From Mycobacterium asiaticum (GTDB lineage Bacteria > Actinomycetota > Actinomycetes > Mycobacteriales > Mycobacteriaceae): DNA of 64,000 nt. The stretch lies in assembly GCF_001673315.1 (NCBI RefSeq), contig NZ_LZLQ01000015.1:1-64000 (forward strand). Direction: 5' to 3'. Below the pieces are notes generated by a model. It made no database searches. It worked only from the letters and a program-made list of their open reading frames with translations, and was not told the DNA's origin. A program made the translations under genes and the position numbers. Numbering within the stretch: the stretch's first letter is position 1; each line of letters begins with the position of its first letter. Below are positions 16,716 to 25,518 of this stretch, one piece after another.

Positions 16716-18047
16716 ATGGGGAAGCGGCACCGGCAATGCGGGGTGTTCCGTTGGAAAAGTCTGGTGTTCCTTGGGGTTCTGCTCACCGCCGCCGCTTGCA
16801 CATCGACGCCTGGACAACCTCCCGGCACCACCAGCCAGCCACCCAGCACCGACCCGATGGCGGGCATCAACGTACCCGACGCGTTCACCCCACTGACGGT
16901 GAGCCCAATCAGCCGGCCGACATTTCCGTTCCCGGGCTCGGACGACAAATATCACCTGGCATTCGACATGCAGGTGACCAACTCAACCGCCACGCCCGCC
17001 ACGCTGACCGGAGTTGACGTCGTCGATGCGCGGGACCCCAACAAGGTGTTGGCATCGTTCACAGGCAATCAAATGGTCGACCCCGCATGCAATTACGGCA
17101 ACTGCAATCGGCTGCGGCTGGTCCCTGCCGCGCCGGCTACCGACGTCAACATACCGCCGCAGTCGGCCCGGTCACTACTCATCGACTTCCGGCTTGACAA
17201 CTTGTCGGACTTTCCCAAAGCGGTGATGCTGCGACTGCACGGCACCGGTGTCACCAACCCGGGCGCATCCACCCAGCCGAGCCCGATCGACACATTGGGA
17301 GCGCCGTTCAATATCTCGGCCGGTATGCCGCGGATCATCGGTTCCCCGTTACGCGGCAACAACTGGGTCGCCTTCAACGGCTGCTGTGATCCGGGCTGGG
17401 CACACCGCGACGCCATCCTGCCGGTGAACATGAAACTCAACAACAGTCAGCGTTTCGCCATCGACTGGATGCGGATGAATGACCAGGGCAATTTCTACGC
17501 CGGCGACCGGACCAAGAACGAAAGCTTCGTCAGTTACGGGACTCCCGTGTACGCAGTCGCCGACGGCACCGTGGTGTCGACACTGGACAATGTCGAAGCC
17601 AACGTCCCCGGCATCCTGCCCGCATCCGAGCCCGCGCTGGCGGCCAAGCTGACCGTGGAAAATATCGACGGCAATCACATCATCATGGATATCGGTGACG
17701 GCGTGTACGCCATGTACGCGCATTTCATCCAGGGCTCACTGCTCGTCAAGCCCGGGGACAAGGTGAAGAAGGGTCAGCAGATCGCGAAGTTGGGCAACAC
17801 CGGCAACTCCAACGCCCCACACCTGCACTTCCAGCTGATGAGCGGTCCTTCGTTGCTCGAGGCCGACGGACTGCCCTACGTGATGGAAGGTTTCAGCTAC
17901 CAAGGACAGGTCAGTGCGGCACAAGTGTGGAGCGCCGACAACTACCTGAGCGGATCATTCTTCGGACCGGAAGTCTTGGCCGCCGCCCAACTCAAGGGAA
18001 ACCAGTTGCCGTTGCTGCTTTCCATCGTGACCTTCCCGCTCTCCTAG
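16716..18047 (+). CDS. M23 (LytM-like) peptidase-fold lipoprotein
   Basis: The 443-residue protein has a signal peptide with lipobox TAAAC (Cys28), a Pro/Thr/Ser-rich linker, a beta-rich domain of about 180 residues, and an M23 domain at about 270-390 with YGTPVYAVADGTVV, YAMYAHF and HLHFQ. M23 enzymes cut peptide crosslinks in peptidoglycan. The HxH and central His are present, but the first zinc motif HxxxD is altered: in RFAIDW the Asp remains while the His position is Arg. It could be a degenerate cell-wall-binding regulator rather than an active peptidase. The hydrolase gene follows 17 bases later. Confidence 0.82.
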   Translation: MGKRHRQCGVFRWKSLVFLGVLLTAAACTSTPGQPPGTTSQPPSTDPMAGINVPDAFTPLTVSPISRPTFPFPGSDDKYHLAFDMQVTNSTATPATLTGVDVVDARDPNKVLASFTGNQMVDPACNYGNCNRLRLVPAAPATDVNIPPQSARSLLIDFRLDNLSDFPKAVMLRLHGTGVTNPGASTQPSPIDTLGAPFNISAGMPRIIGSPLRGNNWVAFNGCCDPGWAHRDAILPVNMKLNNSQRFAIDWMRMNDQGNFYAGDRTKNESFVSYGTPVYAVADGTVVSTLDNVEANVPGILPASEPALAAKLTVENIDGNHIIMDIGDGVYAMYAHFIQGSLLVKPGDKVKKGQQIAKLGNTGNSNAPHLHFQLMSGPSLLEADGLPYVMEGFSYQGQVSAAQVWSADNYLSGSFFGPEVLAAAQLKGNQLPLLLSIVTFPLS

Positions 18048-18064
18048 CCCAGAAAGGCCGGTAC

Positions 18065-19054
18065 ATGGACGTTTTCGTGGAGTGGAACAGCGCTGGGACC
18101 GAATTGCAATGGCGATCCACTACTGACGCCAACGACAGGCAGGAAGTCACGGTCTTCCTCCGGCGGTTCGGCACACCCGGAGCACCGCCGCTGGTGTGCG
18201 TACACGGTTTTCCGACATCCAGCATCGACTACTACGCGTTGGCTCGTGAACTGAAGTCCGAATTCGAGATCTTCGCCCTGGACTTTCCCGGTTACGGCGT
18301 ATCCGACAAACCACCCCAGCCCTACATCTATTCGCTGTACGACGACGCACGTCTGCTCGTGCATGCCATCACCAACGTGTGGAAGCTGACTGACTACCGG
18401 ATGATCACCCACGACCGCGGTAGCAGCGTGGGCATGATCGCGCTGGGATTGCTAGCCGAAAAATCAGCGCTGCCACTCGATGTCATCATCACCAACGCCA
18501 ACATCTACCTGCCGCTGTCCAATCTCACCGCATTTCAGACTGCGTTGCTCGACAACGCGACGGGCCGAGACGCGGCCGCAGAGACAACACCGGAGATGTT
18601 GGCCGCCGGTCTCGGGTTCACCACGTTCATGCCGCGCCGCACTCTGGAAGATCCCGATATCGCCGCCCTGGCTAAGTGCTTTGCCTACAACGACGGCATT
18701 CGAGTGCTGCCCGACACCATCCAATATCTGCATGAGCGCGCCGCCGACGAAAAGCGTTGGCTTGAGTCGATGTCGAAGCTCCCGGTCAACGTCTCGCTGG
18801 TGTGGGGGCTGCACGACACCGTTGCGCCGTTGCGGGTGGCCAACCACGTCTGGCACTCGTACCTGCGGAAGATGCCGGCCCGAAGCCGCTATTGGGTGCT
18901 GCCGACCGCCGACCACTATCTGCAATGCGACGCACCCGCCGAACTGGCGCAGATCATACGGCTCACGGTGCAAGCCGAAAGCATTGCACTGCAACTGCAA
19001 ACACTCGGGAACCGGCCCGACGGCGCGGTGCTGATAGACCAGCTGCAAGGCTAG
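18065..19054 (+). CDS. Alpha/beta hydrolase, epoxide hydrolase/haloalkane dehalogenase type
   Basis: The 329-residue protein has the oxyanion motif VHGFPTSS, an aspartate nucleophile in THDRGSSVG, an acid residue in WGLHD and a catalytic His in ADHYLQ. Asp as nucleophile separates epoxide hydrolases and dehalogenases from serine esterases. A cap domain lies between the nucleophile and the acid. The ATG at 18065 is chosen because the fold begins there; the longer frame overlaps the M23 gene. It ends 8 bases before the convergent P450. The substrate is not clear; a mycobacterial haloalkane dehalogenase (Rv2296) occurs in the related H37Rv region but was not aligned. Confidence 0.82.
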   Translation: MDVFVEWNSAGTELQWRSTTDANDRQEVTVFLRRFGTPGAPPLVCVHGFPTSSIDYYALARELKSEFEIFALDFPGYGVSDKPPQPYIYSLYDDARLLVHAITNVWKLTDYRMITHDRGSSVGMIALGLLAEKSALPLDVIITNANIYLPLSNLTAFQTALLDNATGRDAAAETTPEMLAAGLGFTTFMPRRTLEDPDIAALAKCFAYNDGIRVLPDTIQYLHERAADEKRWLESMSKLPVNVSLVWGLHDTVAPLRVANHVWHSYLRKMPARSRYWVLPTADHYLQCDAPAELAQIIRLTVQAESIALQLQTLGNRPDGAVLIDQLQG

Positions 19055-19062
19055 CCCCGTCG

Positions 19063-20250
19063 CTACCCGGTGATCACCGGAAGCTTCGCCCAGCCCCGCA
19101 CGCTGCTGGTGTGCGCCTTGCTGGCATTGGCATAGTCGACTTCCCAGTCCGGCCAGCGCTTGATGACCTCTTCCAACACCACCCGCGCCTGCATGCGCGC
19201 CAACGCCGAGCCCAGGCAGAAGTGCAAGCCATGCCCGAAGCTCAGATGGCCGCCACCGCGATGGATGTCGAAACGGTCGGCGTCGACGAACCTGCGTTCG
19301 TCGCGGTTGGCGGATCCGTTGAGCAACAACATGATCGAACCCTCGGGAATCAGCGTCCCATAGGACTCCACGTCGTGCGCCACATACCGGGCCTGCACCG
19401 GCGAGGGCGCCTCGTAACGCAGTACTTCCTCGATCGCCATCGGAATCAGGGACGGATTCGCCACGATCTCACGCCGCTGGTCGGGATGCTCGGCCAGCAG
19501 TTGACCGATGAATCCGATGAGACGGGTGGTCGTCTCGTTGCCGGCGCCGGCGATCATGCTGGTGTACATCAGCACTTCGGTCCGCTCCAAGCGGCGGGTG
19601 ACCCCGTTCTCCTGGACCTCGGCGTTGAGCAGTTGCGTCATCAGATCGTCGGATGGATGGTCTATGCGCCAATCGATGTACTCGGAGAACACCTCATAGC
19701 TCTTCTCGAACAGGTCCTCGTCGACCGTCCGAAAGGCCCCCTCACGCAGGTTGATCGCTCGGCCTCCGCGATCACGGATGCTCGCCTGGCTCTCCTCCGG
19801 GATACCCAGCAGGTAGCCGATGGTGCGCATCGGGATCGTCGAACCGAGGTTCTCGATGAAATCGAACCGGCCGGAGCCGACCAGCGGATCAAGCGCGCGT
19901 ACGCAGAAATCCCGGGTGAGCGGTTCGATCGCCTCCATCCGCCGCGGCGTGAAAACCCTCGACAACAAGCGCCGATGCAGGTCATGCAGCGGTGGATCCT
20001 CGAACAGAATTACCCCGGGCGGCACCCGGACCCCGCTCATGATGATGTCCATGGTGGTGCCGCGCCCGGAACGGTATGTCTCCCAGTTCGTCAGCTCGGG
20101 CGCGACATCCTCGTATCGGCTCAGTGCATAGAAGTTGTATTTCGCGTTGTAGTAGAGCGGGGTTTCGTCGCGCATCCGCTTCCACGTCGGATACGGATCA
20201 TCGTCGATGTCGAAATCGAAAGGGTCGTAATAGACTTCGGTGGATGTCAT
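19063..20250 (-). CDS. Cytochrome P450
   Basis: The 395-residue P450 has I-helix AGAGNETTT (234-242), ExxR at Glu275/Arg278 and heme loop SFGHGLHFCLG with Cys345. The opening (YDPFDFDIDDDPYPTWKRMRDE) is typical of mycobacterial class I P450s. Its ATG overlaps the stop of the LLM oxidoreductase gene (20247-20250), so the two are translated together. A partner ferredoxin is not present nearby. The pairing of a P450 with an F420-type enzyme and a divergent SDR suggests a short oxidation pathway for an alcohol or ketone; the substrate is unknown. Confidence 0.93.
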   Translation of the reverse strand: MTSTEVYYDPFDFDIDDDPYPTWKRMRDETPLYYNAKYNFYALSRYEDVAPELTNWETYRSGRGTTMDIIMSGVRVPPGVILFEDPPLHDLHRRLLSRVFTPRRMEAIEPLTRDFCVRALDPLVGSGRFDFIENLGSTIPMRTIGYLLGIPEESQASIRDRGGRAINLREGAFRTVDEDLFEKSYEVFSEYIDWRIDHPSDDLMTQLLNAEVQENGVTRRLERTEVLMYTSMIAGAGNETTTRLIGFIGQLLAEHPDQRREIVANPSLIPMAIEEVLRYEAPSPVQARYVAHDVESYGTLIPEGSIMLLLNGSANRDERRFVDADRFDIHRGGGHLSFGHGLHFCLGSALARMQARVVLEEVIKRWPDWEVDYANASKAHTSSVRGWAKLPVITG

Positions 20251-21242
20251 GCGGTCTCCGCGGCTACCGGACGGGCGGCTTCGGGCAAGACGACCTCGGC
20301 CACCCGTTTGAGATATGGCCATGCCACGTCGGGCGGCAGCCCGCCGCACAGCGGCGACAGCGTCAACATCTTTCCGGCGCGGATTCGCGAAATCGCTTGC
20401 TCTACCGTGATGATCACGTGTGATTTTCCGGTTTCGCGCAGCTCGTCGATGGTGGACACATGGGAGAAGCCCGCCGACGTCTCATTACCGGGATTCCAGG
20501 CGGCATAGGTTCGCGCGTCGTGCAGCAGGTGTTCACCGAGTTCCGACCAGGCCTGGTCCACGTCGTCGGCGACGAAAGTGACCGAGGGCGTGTTGCGGTC
20601 AGGAAAGAAAGCCGGACCCGGTTCGTGGCCGTGTTTGCGACATGCGGCCTCGTAGGCTTCGCGCATGCCGTCGATATTGGCGTTCGCCAGCATGCCCAAC
20701 CCGTACCGGCCGGCCCGACGAGCCGCGGCCAGGCTGCCGCCGCCCCACATCATCCCGGGACCGCCCGGCGTAAGGGGTTGCGGCGTCACCATGATTCGCC
20801 GCCCGTCTTTCACCACGGTCTCCCCGGCGAGCAACTGGCGCAGCAGACCCAGCTTCTCATCCGCCAGCTGACCCCGGGCTTCCAGTCCCAACCCGAACAT
20901 CTCGTATTCCTCGGGCCGGTACCCCAGCGCCATGATGTAGGAGGCCCGCCCCCGGCTGACGATGTCTAGGACGGCGACGTCCTCGGCCAGTCTGACCGCG
21001 TCATAGAACGGAAGAATCAGGATCAGCGTCAACGCCAGTCGCTCGGTGCGGGCCGCCACCGCAGACGCCAGCAACAACGGTGACGGCAGGTAACCGTCCT
21101 CGGATCCATGGTGCTCGCAGAACACCGCGGCCAGGCAGCCCCGATCTTCGGCCCACGCGCACATCTCTGGCACCGCGGCATACAGCTCGGCCGGGTCGGC
21201 CCCGAATGCCGGGGCCCGCATGTCGAAGCGCACCGTGAACAC
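20247..21242 (-). CDS. LLM-class F420-dependent oxidoreductase-like protein
   Basis: The 331-residue protein has the luciferase-like TIM barrel. Signals include FCEHHGSEDGYLPSP near residue 45 and DIVSRGR followed by GLGYRPEEY-type text (here MALGYRPEEYEMFGL), and a LLM core to about residue 290. In mycobacteria such enzymes generally use F420 rather than FMN. The GTG at 21242 is chosen: AGGAGTA stands six bases before it and the fold starts at FTVRFDMRAP. It is the first gene of a two-gene operon with the P450 and is divergent from an SDR. Confidence 0.88.
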   Translation of the reverse strand: MFTVRFDMRAPAFGADPAELYAAVPEMCAWAEDRGCLAAVFCEHHGSEDGYLPSPLLLASAVAARTERLALTLILILPFYDAVRLAEDVAVLDIVSRGRASYIMALGYRPEEYEMFGLGLEARGQLADEKLGLLRQLLAGETVVKDGRRIMVTPQPLTPGGPGMMWGGGSLAAARRAGRYGLGMLANANIDGMREAYEAACRKHGHEPGPAFFPDRNTPSVTFVADDVDQAWSELGEHLLHDARTYAAWNPGNETSAGFSHVSTIDELRETGKSHVIITVEQAISRIRAGKMLTLSPLCGGLPPDVAWPYLKRVAEVVLPEAARPVAAETA

Positions 21243-21383
21243 AGCTACTCCTAGCCGACCTAATATTTGTCTCACGTACGCTACGTGGGACCCGTGATGG
21301 CGGTCAACCATCGGGTTTGAAACTTACATCTGGTCCGGATACTGTAACGTCGGTGCACGAACCACCAGGGAAAAGGGGATGAG

Positions 21384-22229
21384 ATGACGACGGCGTCAGA
21401 CTTATTGGGCTACGAGGGAAAACGTGTTCTGGTGGTCGGCGGCGCGACCGGTATGGGCGCTGCCGCGGCTCAGCTCGCAAAGTCCCTCGGGGCACACGTC
21501 ACCGTGATGGACTTCGCGCCGGTGGACTTCGAGGCCGATCGCGTCATCTCGCTGGATCTCAGCGACCAGGATTCGATCGACCGGGCGGTCGACGAACTCG
21601 ACGGCCAGGTCGACAAATTGTTCTCCGCCGCCGGTGTTGCGGATGGCCCAAAGCTGATGCAGGTCAACTTCATCGGGCATCGGCACCTGATCGAACGGTT
21701 GTTCGCGAAGGACCTGCTGCAGCGGGGCGCGGCGATTTGTTTCATCTCGTCGGTGGCCGGCATGGGGTGGGAAAACGATCTGGAACTGGTGCAGGACTTC
21801 CTGGCCACCCCTGACTACAAGGCCGCGCACGACTGGTGCCAGGAGCGCGAGCCACAAGGCATCATCCACTACGGATTCAGCAAGAAGGCGATCAACGGTT
21901 ACGTCGCCTGGCAGGGTTACCACTTCCAGAAGAAGGGTGTGCGGATCAACGCGGTATGCCCCGGCCCCACCGACACTCCGCTGGCCCGTGCCAACGCCGA
22001 CCTGTGGCTGACCTTCGCCCAGGACTACCGCGACGACACCGGCAGCGCGACCCTGACGCCCGAAGACATCGGCAAAGCGATGATCATGCTGAACAGCGAC
22101 GCCTCGGCGTCCGTCAACGGCATCACGCTGAATGTCGACCAGGGTCATGCCATGGCGTCGATCACCGGGTCTTTCGCCCCGGGCAAGCCGATCATGGATC
22201 TGATCACCGGCCGAGTCCAGCTGGCCTGA
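21384..22229 (+). CDS. Short-chain dehydrogenase/reductase
   Basis: The 281-residue SDR has a Rossmann motif in GGATGMGAAAAQLA (about 18-31), SSVAGMG for the catalytic serine and YGFSKK for Tyr-xxx-Lys. A long insertion between the Ser and Tyr strands (WENDLELVQDFL...) is characteristic of the 3-alpha-hydroxysteroid dehydrogenase-like subgroup (HsdA/3-alpha-HSD-CR). It should interconvert an alcohol and a ketone with NAD(P). A strong AAAAGGGG lies before the ATG. It is divergent from the LLM/P450 operon. Confidence 0.87.
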   Translation: MTTASDLLGYEGKRVLVVGGATGMGAAAAQLAKSLGAHVTVMDFAPVDFEADRVISLDLSDQDSIDRAVDELDGQVDKLFSAAGVADGPKLMQVNFIGHRHLIERLFAKDLLQRGAAICFISSVAGMGWENDLELVQDFLATPDYKAAHDWCQEREPQGIIHYGFSKKAINGYVAWQGYHFQKKGVRINAVCPGPTDTPLARANADLWLTFAQDYRDDTGSATLTPEDIGKAMIMLNSDASASVNGITLNVDQGHAMASITGSFAPGKPIMDLITGRVQLA

Positions 22230-22350
22230 GGGACGGTCACCCCTCAACGTCGTCCCGTATGTCGTTGCCGCACAACCCGGTCCGTTGAGTTTGGTGGACT
22301 TGCCGCTGACCATCCCCCGACACGCATTCGTCACGTCTTAATCTGCATCA

Positions 22351-23553
22351 GTGGCTTACAACCCACTGGAGGAGTTGCAGCTCGACGAGCTGCGCCGCCG
22401 CACCAGCATGAAGTGGCGTGCGTACCCCGCGGACGTGCTGCCGTTGTGGGTCGCCGAGATGGATGTCAACCTCGCACCGAGCGTCGCCGAAGCGATTCAC
22501 CGAGCGATCGATGCCGGCGACACCGGATACCCGCACGGCAAAGGGTATGCCACGGCAGTCAGCGAATTCGCGGCGCAGCGTTGGCAGTGGGACGGCTTGT
22601 CAGTGGGCCGTACCCGGGTTGTTCCCGACGTCATGCTGGGCATTGTCGAGACGTTGCGCTTGGTCACCGACCGGGGCGACACCGTCATCGTCAATTCGCC
22701 GGTGTACGCACCGTTTTACGCGTTCGTGGCGCATGACGGGCGGGTGGTGGTGGAAGCACCGCTGGGTGCCGACGGACGCATCGACATAGAAGTACTGACG
22801 ACAGTGTTCGTGCGCGCGCGGAAGTCCGCCGGCGTAGCCGGCAAGGTCGCCTACCTGCTGTGCAACCCGCACAACCCCACCGGAGCGGTGCACACCGCCG
22901 AGGAATTGGGCGCGGTTGCCGAGCTCGCTCGGCGGTTCGGCGTGCGGGTGGTCTCCGACGAGATTCACGCTCCCCTGGTGCTGGCGGGGGCACGATTCAC
23001 GCCTTATCTGAGCGTGCCGGGCGCCGAGAATGCGTTCGCTCTGACGTCGGCGTCGAAGGCCTGGAATCTGGCGGGAATCAAAGCGGCGCTCGCCATCGCC
23101 GGTCCAGAGGCGGCTGCGGATCTTCACCGGATGCCCGAAGAAGTGGGCCATGGTGCCAGCCACTTGGGCCTCATCGCACACACCGCAGCGTTCAGCGCAG
23201 GTGGCGACTGGCTCGACGCGCTGCTGCAGGGTTTGGCCGGCAACCGCGCACTGTTGGGCGAGCTGGTCACCGAGCACCTGCCCGGCGTGCGGCTACTGCG
23301 TCCGCAGGGCACGTACCTGGCCTGGCTGGATTGCCGCGCCCTCGGCGTTGACGAAGAACACAGCGACGGGCTGAAGGTGGTGGCCGACCTGGCCGGGCCG
23401 GCCCGCTGGTTCCGCGACCATGCCCGCGTCGCGCTCAGTTCCGGCCACGTGTTTGGCAGCGGCGGCACCGGACACGTCCGCCTGAATTTCGCTACGTCGC
23501 AAGCGATCCTGACCGAAGCCGTCTCCCGGATGGGCCGCGCGTTGAACCGATGA
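22351..23553 (+). CDS. PLP-dependent aminotransferase, MalY/PatB family (C-S lyase type)
   Basis: The 400-residue fold-type I PLP enzyme shows [16 protein letters not shown] (PLP and substrate contact), SDEIHAPL and the Schiff-base Lys in [10 protein letters not shown], with GTGHVRLNF near the end. MalY/PatB proteins are usually cystathionine beta-lyase or cysteine desulfhydrase enzymes, giving pyruvate, ammonia and a thiol. It resembles Rv2294. The start is GTG at 22351, because the family N-terminus follows at once. The DUF417 gene starts 25 bases downstream. Confidence 0.88.
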   Translation: MAYNPLEELQLDELRRRTSMKWRAYPADVLPLWVAEMDVNLAPSVAEAIHRAIDAGDTGYPHGKGYATAVSEFAAQRWQWDGLSVGRTRVVPDVMLGIVETLRLVTDRGDTVIVNSPVYAPFYAFVAHDGRVVVEAPLGADGRIDIEVLTTVFVRARKSAGVAGKVAYLLCNPHNPTGAVHTAEELGAVAELARRFGVRVVSDEIHAPLVLAGARFTPYLSVPGAENAFALTSASKAWNLAGIKAALAIAGPEAAADLHRMPEEVGHGASHLGLIAHTAAFSAGGDWLDALLQGLAGNRALLGELVTEHLPGVRLLRPQGTYLAWLDCRALGVDEEHSDGLKVVADLAGPARWFRDHARVALSSGHVFGSGGTGHVRLNFATSQAILTEAVSRMGRALNR

Positions 23554-23578
23554 GCCGGCCACTCCGTGACAAGTAGCT

Positions 23579-24139
23579 GTGTCCCCTATTGCTGACAAAT
23601 TCACGGGCCTGGGTCAGCTGGTGGCCCGCTACGGATTGGTACTCGTGCTGGCCTGGATCGGGTTCGGCAAGTACGTGAAGATGGAATCCAGGGTCCTGAT
23701 CGAAAACAGTCCGTTGCTGAGCTGGATTTACGACTTCGCCAGTGCTACGACCGTCGCGCGAATGCTGGGAACGACGGAAATCGTTGCGGCGCTGCTGATT
23801 GCGATTGTTCCCTGGTCGCCCAAGTTGTCCGCGGTCGGCAGTGCCCTGGCCGTCGTACTGTTCCTGGGAACAGTGAGTTTCCTGTTCACCACGCCGGGTT
23901 TGTTCGCCACTCACGCCGCGGGACTCCCCGTCTTGACCGCACAACCAGGTCAGTTCCTGCTCAAAGACGTGGTGCTGCTTGGCGTCGCGATCTGGACGCT
24001 CGGTGATGCATTGCGACGCCGCTCGCTCAGCCCGTCGAGTACCCAGGTGGCCCACTCGATCTCATGCTGTGTCCAGCGCAGCCCCTGTTCCAGCGCGGCT
24101 CGGGCGAAGAACGCGTCGTCGTCGACGGACCAGTCGTAG
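23579..24139 (+). CDS. DUF417 (YkgB-like) membrane protein with 3' end running into PadR gene
   Basis: The first ~148 residues form a DUF417 protein with four membrane segments, starting FTGLGQLVARYGLVLVLAWIG and ending LLKDVVLLGVAIWTLGDALRRR. Some DUF417 members protect against reactive chlorine; the role here is unknown. The last ~38 residues are Ser/Cys-rich and lie antisense to PadR codons; they do not look like family sequence. The usual stop seems to have been lost near 24022, so translation continues 117 bases into the opposite gene. The start is GTG at 23579. Confidence 0.72.
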   Translation: MSPIADKFTGLGQLVARYGLVLVLAWIGFGKYVKMESRVLIENSPLLSWIYDFASATTVARMLGTTEIVAALLIAIVPWSPKLSAVGSALAVVLFLGTVSFLFTTPGLFATHAAGLPVLTAQPGQFLLKDVVLLGVAIWTLGDALRRRSLSPSSTQVAHSISCCVQRSPCSSAARAKNASSSTDQS

Positions 24140-24534
24140 GAGTCAAGCATTTCCGCATAGCGGGCGTGCTCTTCTTCAGCCACAGCCAGCAGTGACTTCA
24201 GGTACTCCCGCGCCTGGGCGGGCTCGAGTTGGCCAAGAAGGAAAACCCGCAGGATGGCAGCGTTGCGGATCGGCGGGTCCTCCTGCGGCGAGGTCATCCA
24301 CCGACGCAACTCGGCACGCCCGGCATCGGTGATCGCATATTCCTTGCGCCCCCGCGGGCCGACGTCCGAAACCTCGATCAGGCCCGCAGTCGCCAGCTTG
24401 TTGAGCTCCCCGTACAGCTGGCTCTGGGTCGCGGGCCACATGTTGTCCATCGACTCTTTGAACCGTTTCAGCAGGTCATATCCGCTTCCGGGTTCTTGGG
24501 ACAACAGCCCCAGGGCGGCATGTCGTAGGCTCAC
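23950..24534 (-). CDS. PadR family transcriptional regulator with 3' end running into DUF417 gene
   Basis: The protein opens SLRHAALGLLSQEPGSGYDLLKRF, the classic PadR winged-helix start, followed by ATQSQLYGELNKL and a helical dimerisation domain to about WATWVLDGLSERR. GTG at 24534 fits this start; ATG at 24564 would add ten residues. The last ~25 residues are antisense to the DUF417 membrane core and do not look like PadR sequence. The two conserved cores abut near 24022, so the intergenic gap and both stops appear to have been deleted. An inverted repeat upstream (24559-24582) is a candidate operator. Confidence 0.8.
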   Translation of the reverse strand: MSLRHAALGLLSQEPGSGYDLLKRFKESMDNMWPATQSQLYGELNKLATAGLIEVSDVGPRGRKEYAITDAGRAELRRWMTSPQEDPPIRNAAILRVFLLGQLEPAQAREYLKSLLAVAEEEHARYAEMLDSYDWSVDDDAFFARAALEQGLRWTQHEIEWATWVLDGLSERRRNASPSVQIATPSSTTSLSRN

Positions 24535-24558
24535 CGCCCGATCATAACCTTCCACGAT

Positions 24559-24582
24559 TGACATGTCATTAGTCTCATGTCA
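24559..24582. promoter_or_regulatory. PadR operator candidate
   Basis: TGACATGTCA (24559-24568) is a perfect 10-bp palindrome, and ATGTCA recurs at 24577-24582 as the mirror of TGACAT at 24559. This agrees with the ATGT...ACAT theme of PadR operators. It lies between the PadR start and the divergent membrane protein gene, so it could control both. Confidence 0.55.
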
Positions 24583-24624
24583 CTATCGACCTGTCTAAAT
24601 TGGAATGTGATGATCGGAGCCGTG

Positions 24625-25467
24625 ATGACGCAACCAGTTCCCGGTGATGCCCGGCCGTCCGCTGACCAGGTCAAGGATTCGCGTCGCAGCCTTGGAGGCC
24701 TCCTCGACGGGTTCCTGAAGTCGCCGTTCTCCGGCATCGCGCCGTGGGCATTGCTGTCGATCCTGTCCGCCCCGGGCCGCTTCGAGCTTGCGGTGGCGTC
24801 CGCGTTGGCCTTCTCGATACTGGTGTTGATCGTCGGACTTCTGCGTGGGATCAAAGTCCACCTGCTGGAGACGTTCGGCGCGGTGTTCTTCGGGGCGATG
24901 GCCGTCGTCGGCCTGTTCGCCAGCGAGAACGTAATACGCTTCCTCGAACTGTGGGCCGGGGAGCTGACCAATATCTCGCTTGCCGCGTTCGCCTGGTTCA
25001 CACTGCTGATCCGTCGGCCGTTCACCATGGCCTACGCGAAAGAAAGCACCCCGCAAGAGCATTGGAACAGTCCGCTGTTCATCCGCATCAACAACGTGAT
25101 TTCTGCAGTGTGGGCGAGCGCTTTCACCTTCGCAGCGGCCGTGGGCTTCTTCGGCGACCTGGTGCTGCGGGACGCCGGCAACTTCTGGACCGGCTGGATA
25201 TTGCAGCTGGCGGCGATTTTCTTCGCGGTCGCCTTCACCGAGTTCTATCCCGACTACGCATCGGCAATGTTCGACCTGGACAACGGAGAGCCGGCTCAGG
25301 TGCCCTCAATCCTGCAGACGATCGACTGGTTGCCCACCTTCGTCATCGTCACTGGCATCGCGGGGATGGTCACTGACTCCCTGGGTTTGTGGCTCGGTAT
25401 CGGGTTGATCGTCGCCGGGAGCGTGGCATCGGGCATCCTCGCCAAGCTCGCCGCCGCCAGGCAGTAG
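24625..25467 (+). CDS. Conserved hypothetical integral membrane protein
   Basis: The protein has about 280 residues with six or seven hydrophobic segments: near residues 30-50, 55-75, 80-100, 110-130, 160-180, 185-205 and 240-275. No catalytic motif is obvious. The ATG at 24625 is preferred because GGAG lies six bases upstream; in-frame starts at 24577, 24607 and 24622 are possible. Being divergent from PadR across a palindrome, it is the likely PadR target. I do not recognise the family and assign no function. Confidence 0.75.
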   Translation: MTQPVPGDARPSADQVKDSRRSLGGLLDGFLKSPFSGIAPWALLSILSAPGRFELAVASALAFSILVLIVGLLRGIKVHLLETFGAVFFGAMAVVGLFASENVIRFLELWAGELTNISLAAFAWFTLLIRRPFTMAYAKESTPQEHWNSPLFIRINNVISAVWASAFTFAAAVGFFGDLVLRDAGNFWTGWILQLAAIFFAVAFTEFYPDYASAMFDLDNGEPAQVPSILQTIDWLPTFVIVTGIAGMVTDSLGLWLGIGLIVAGSVASGILAKLAAARQ

Positions 25468-25472
25468 CCGGG

Positions 25473-25486
25473 GCCCGCTCGCGGGC
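25473..25486. terminator. GC-rich hairpin between convergent genes
   Basis: GCCCGC-tc-GCGGGC forms a 6-bp perfect stem in the short gap between two convergent genes. It has no T-run, which is common for mycobacterial terminators. It could serve both directions. Confidence 0.35.
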
Positions 25487-25518
25487 GCGGACCGCGCAAA
25501 CACCCCGGGCCTGACGAG

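Noticed and set aside
18802..20508. 568-codon plus-strand frame over the P450 gene
   Set aside because: The heme loop, ExxR and I-helix motifs are all on the minus strand.
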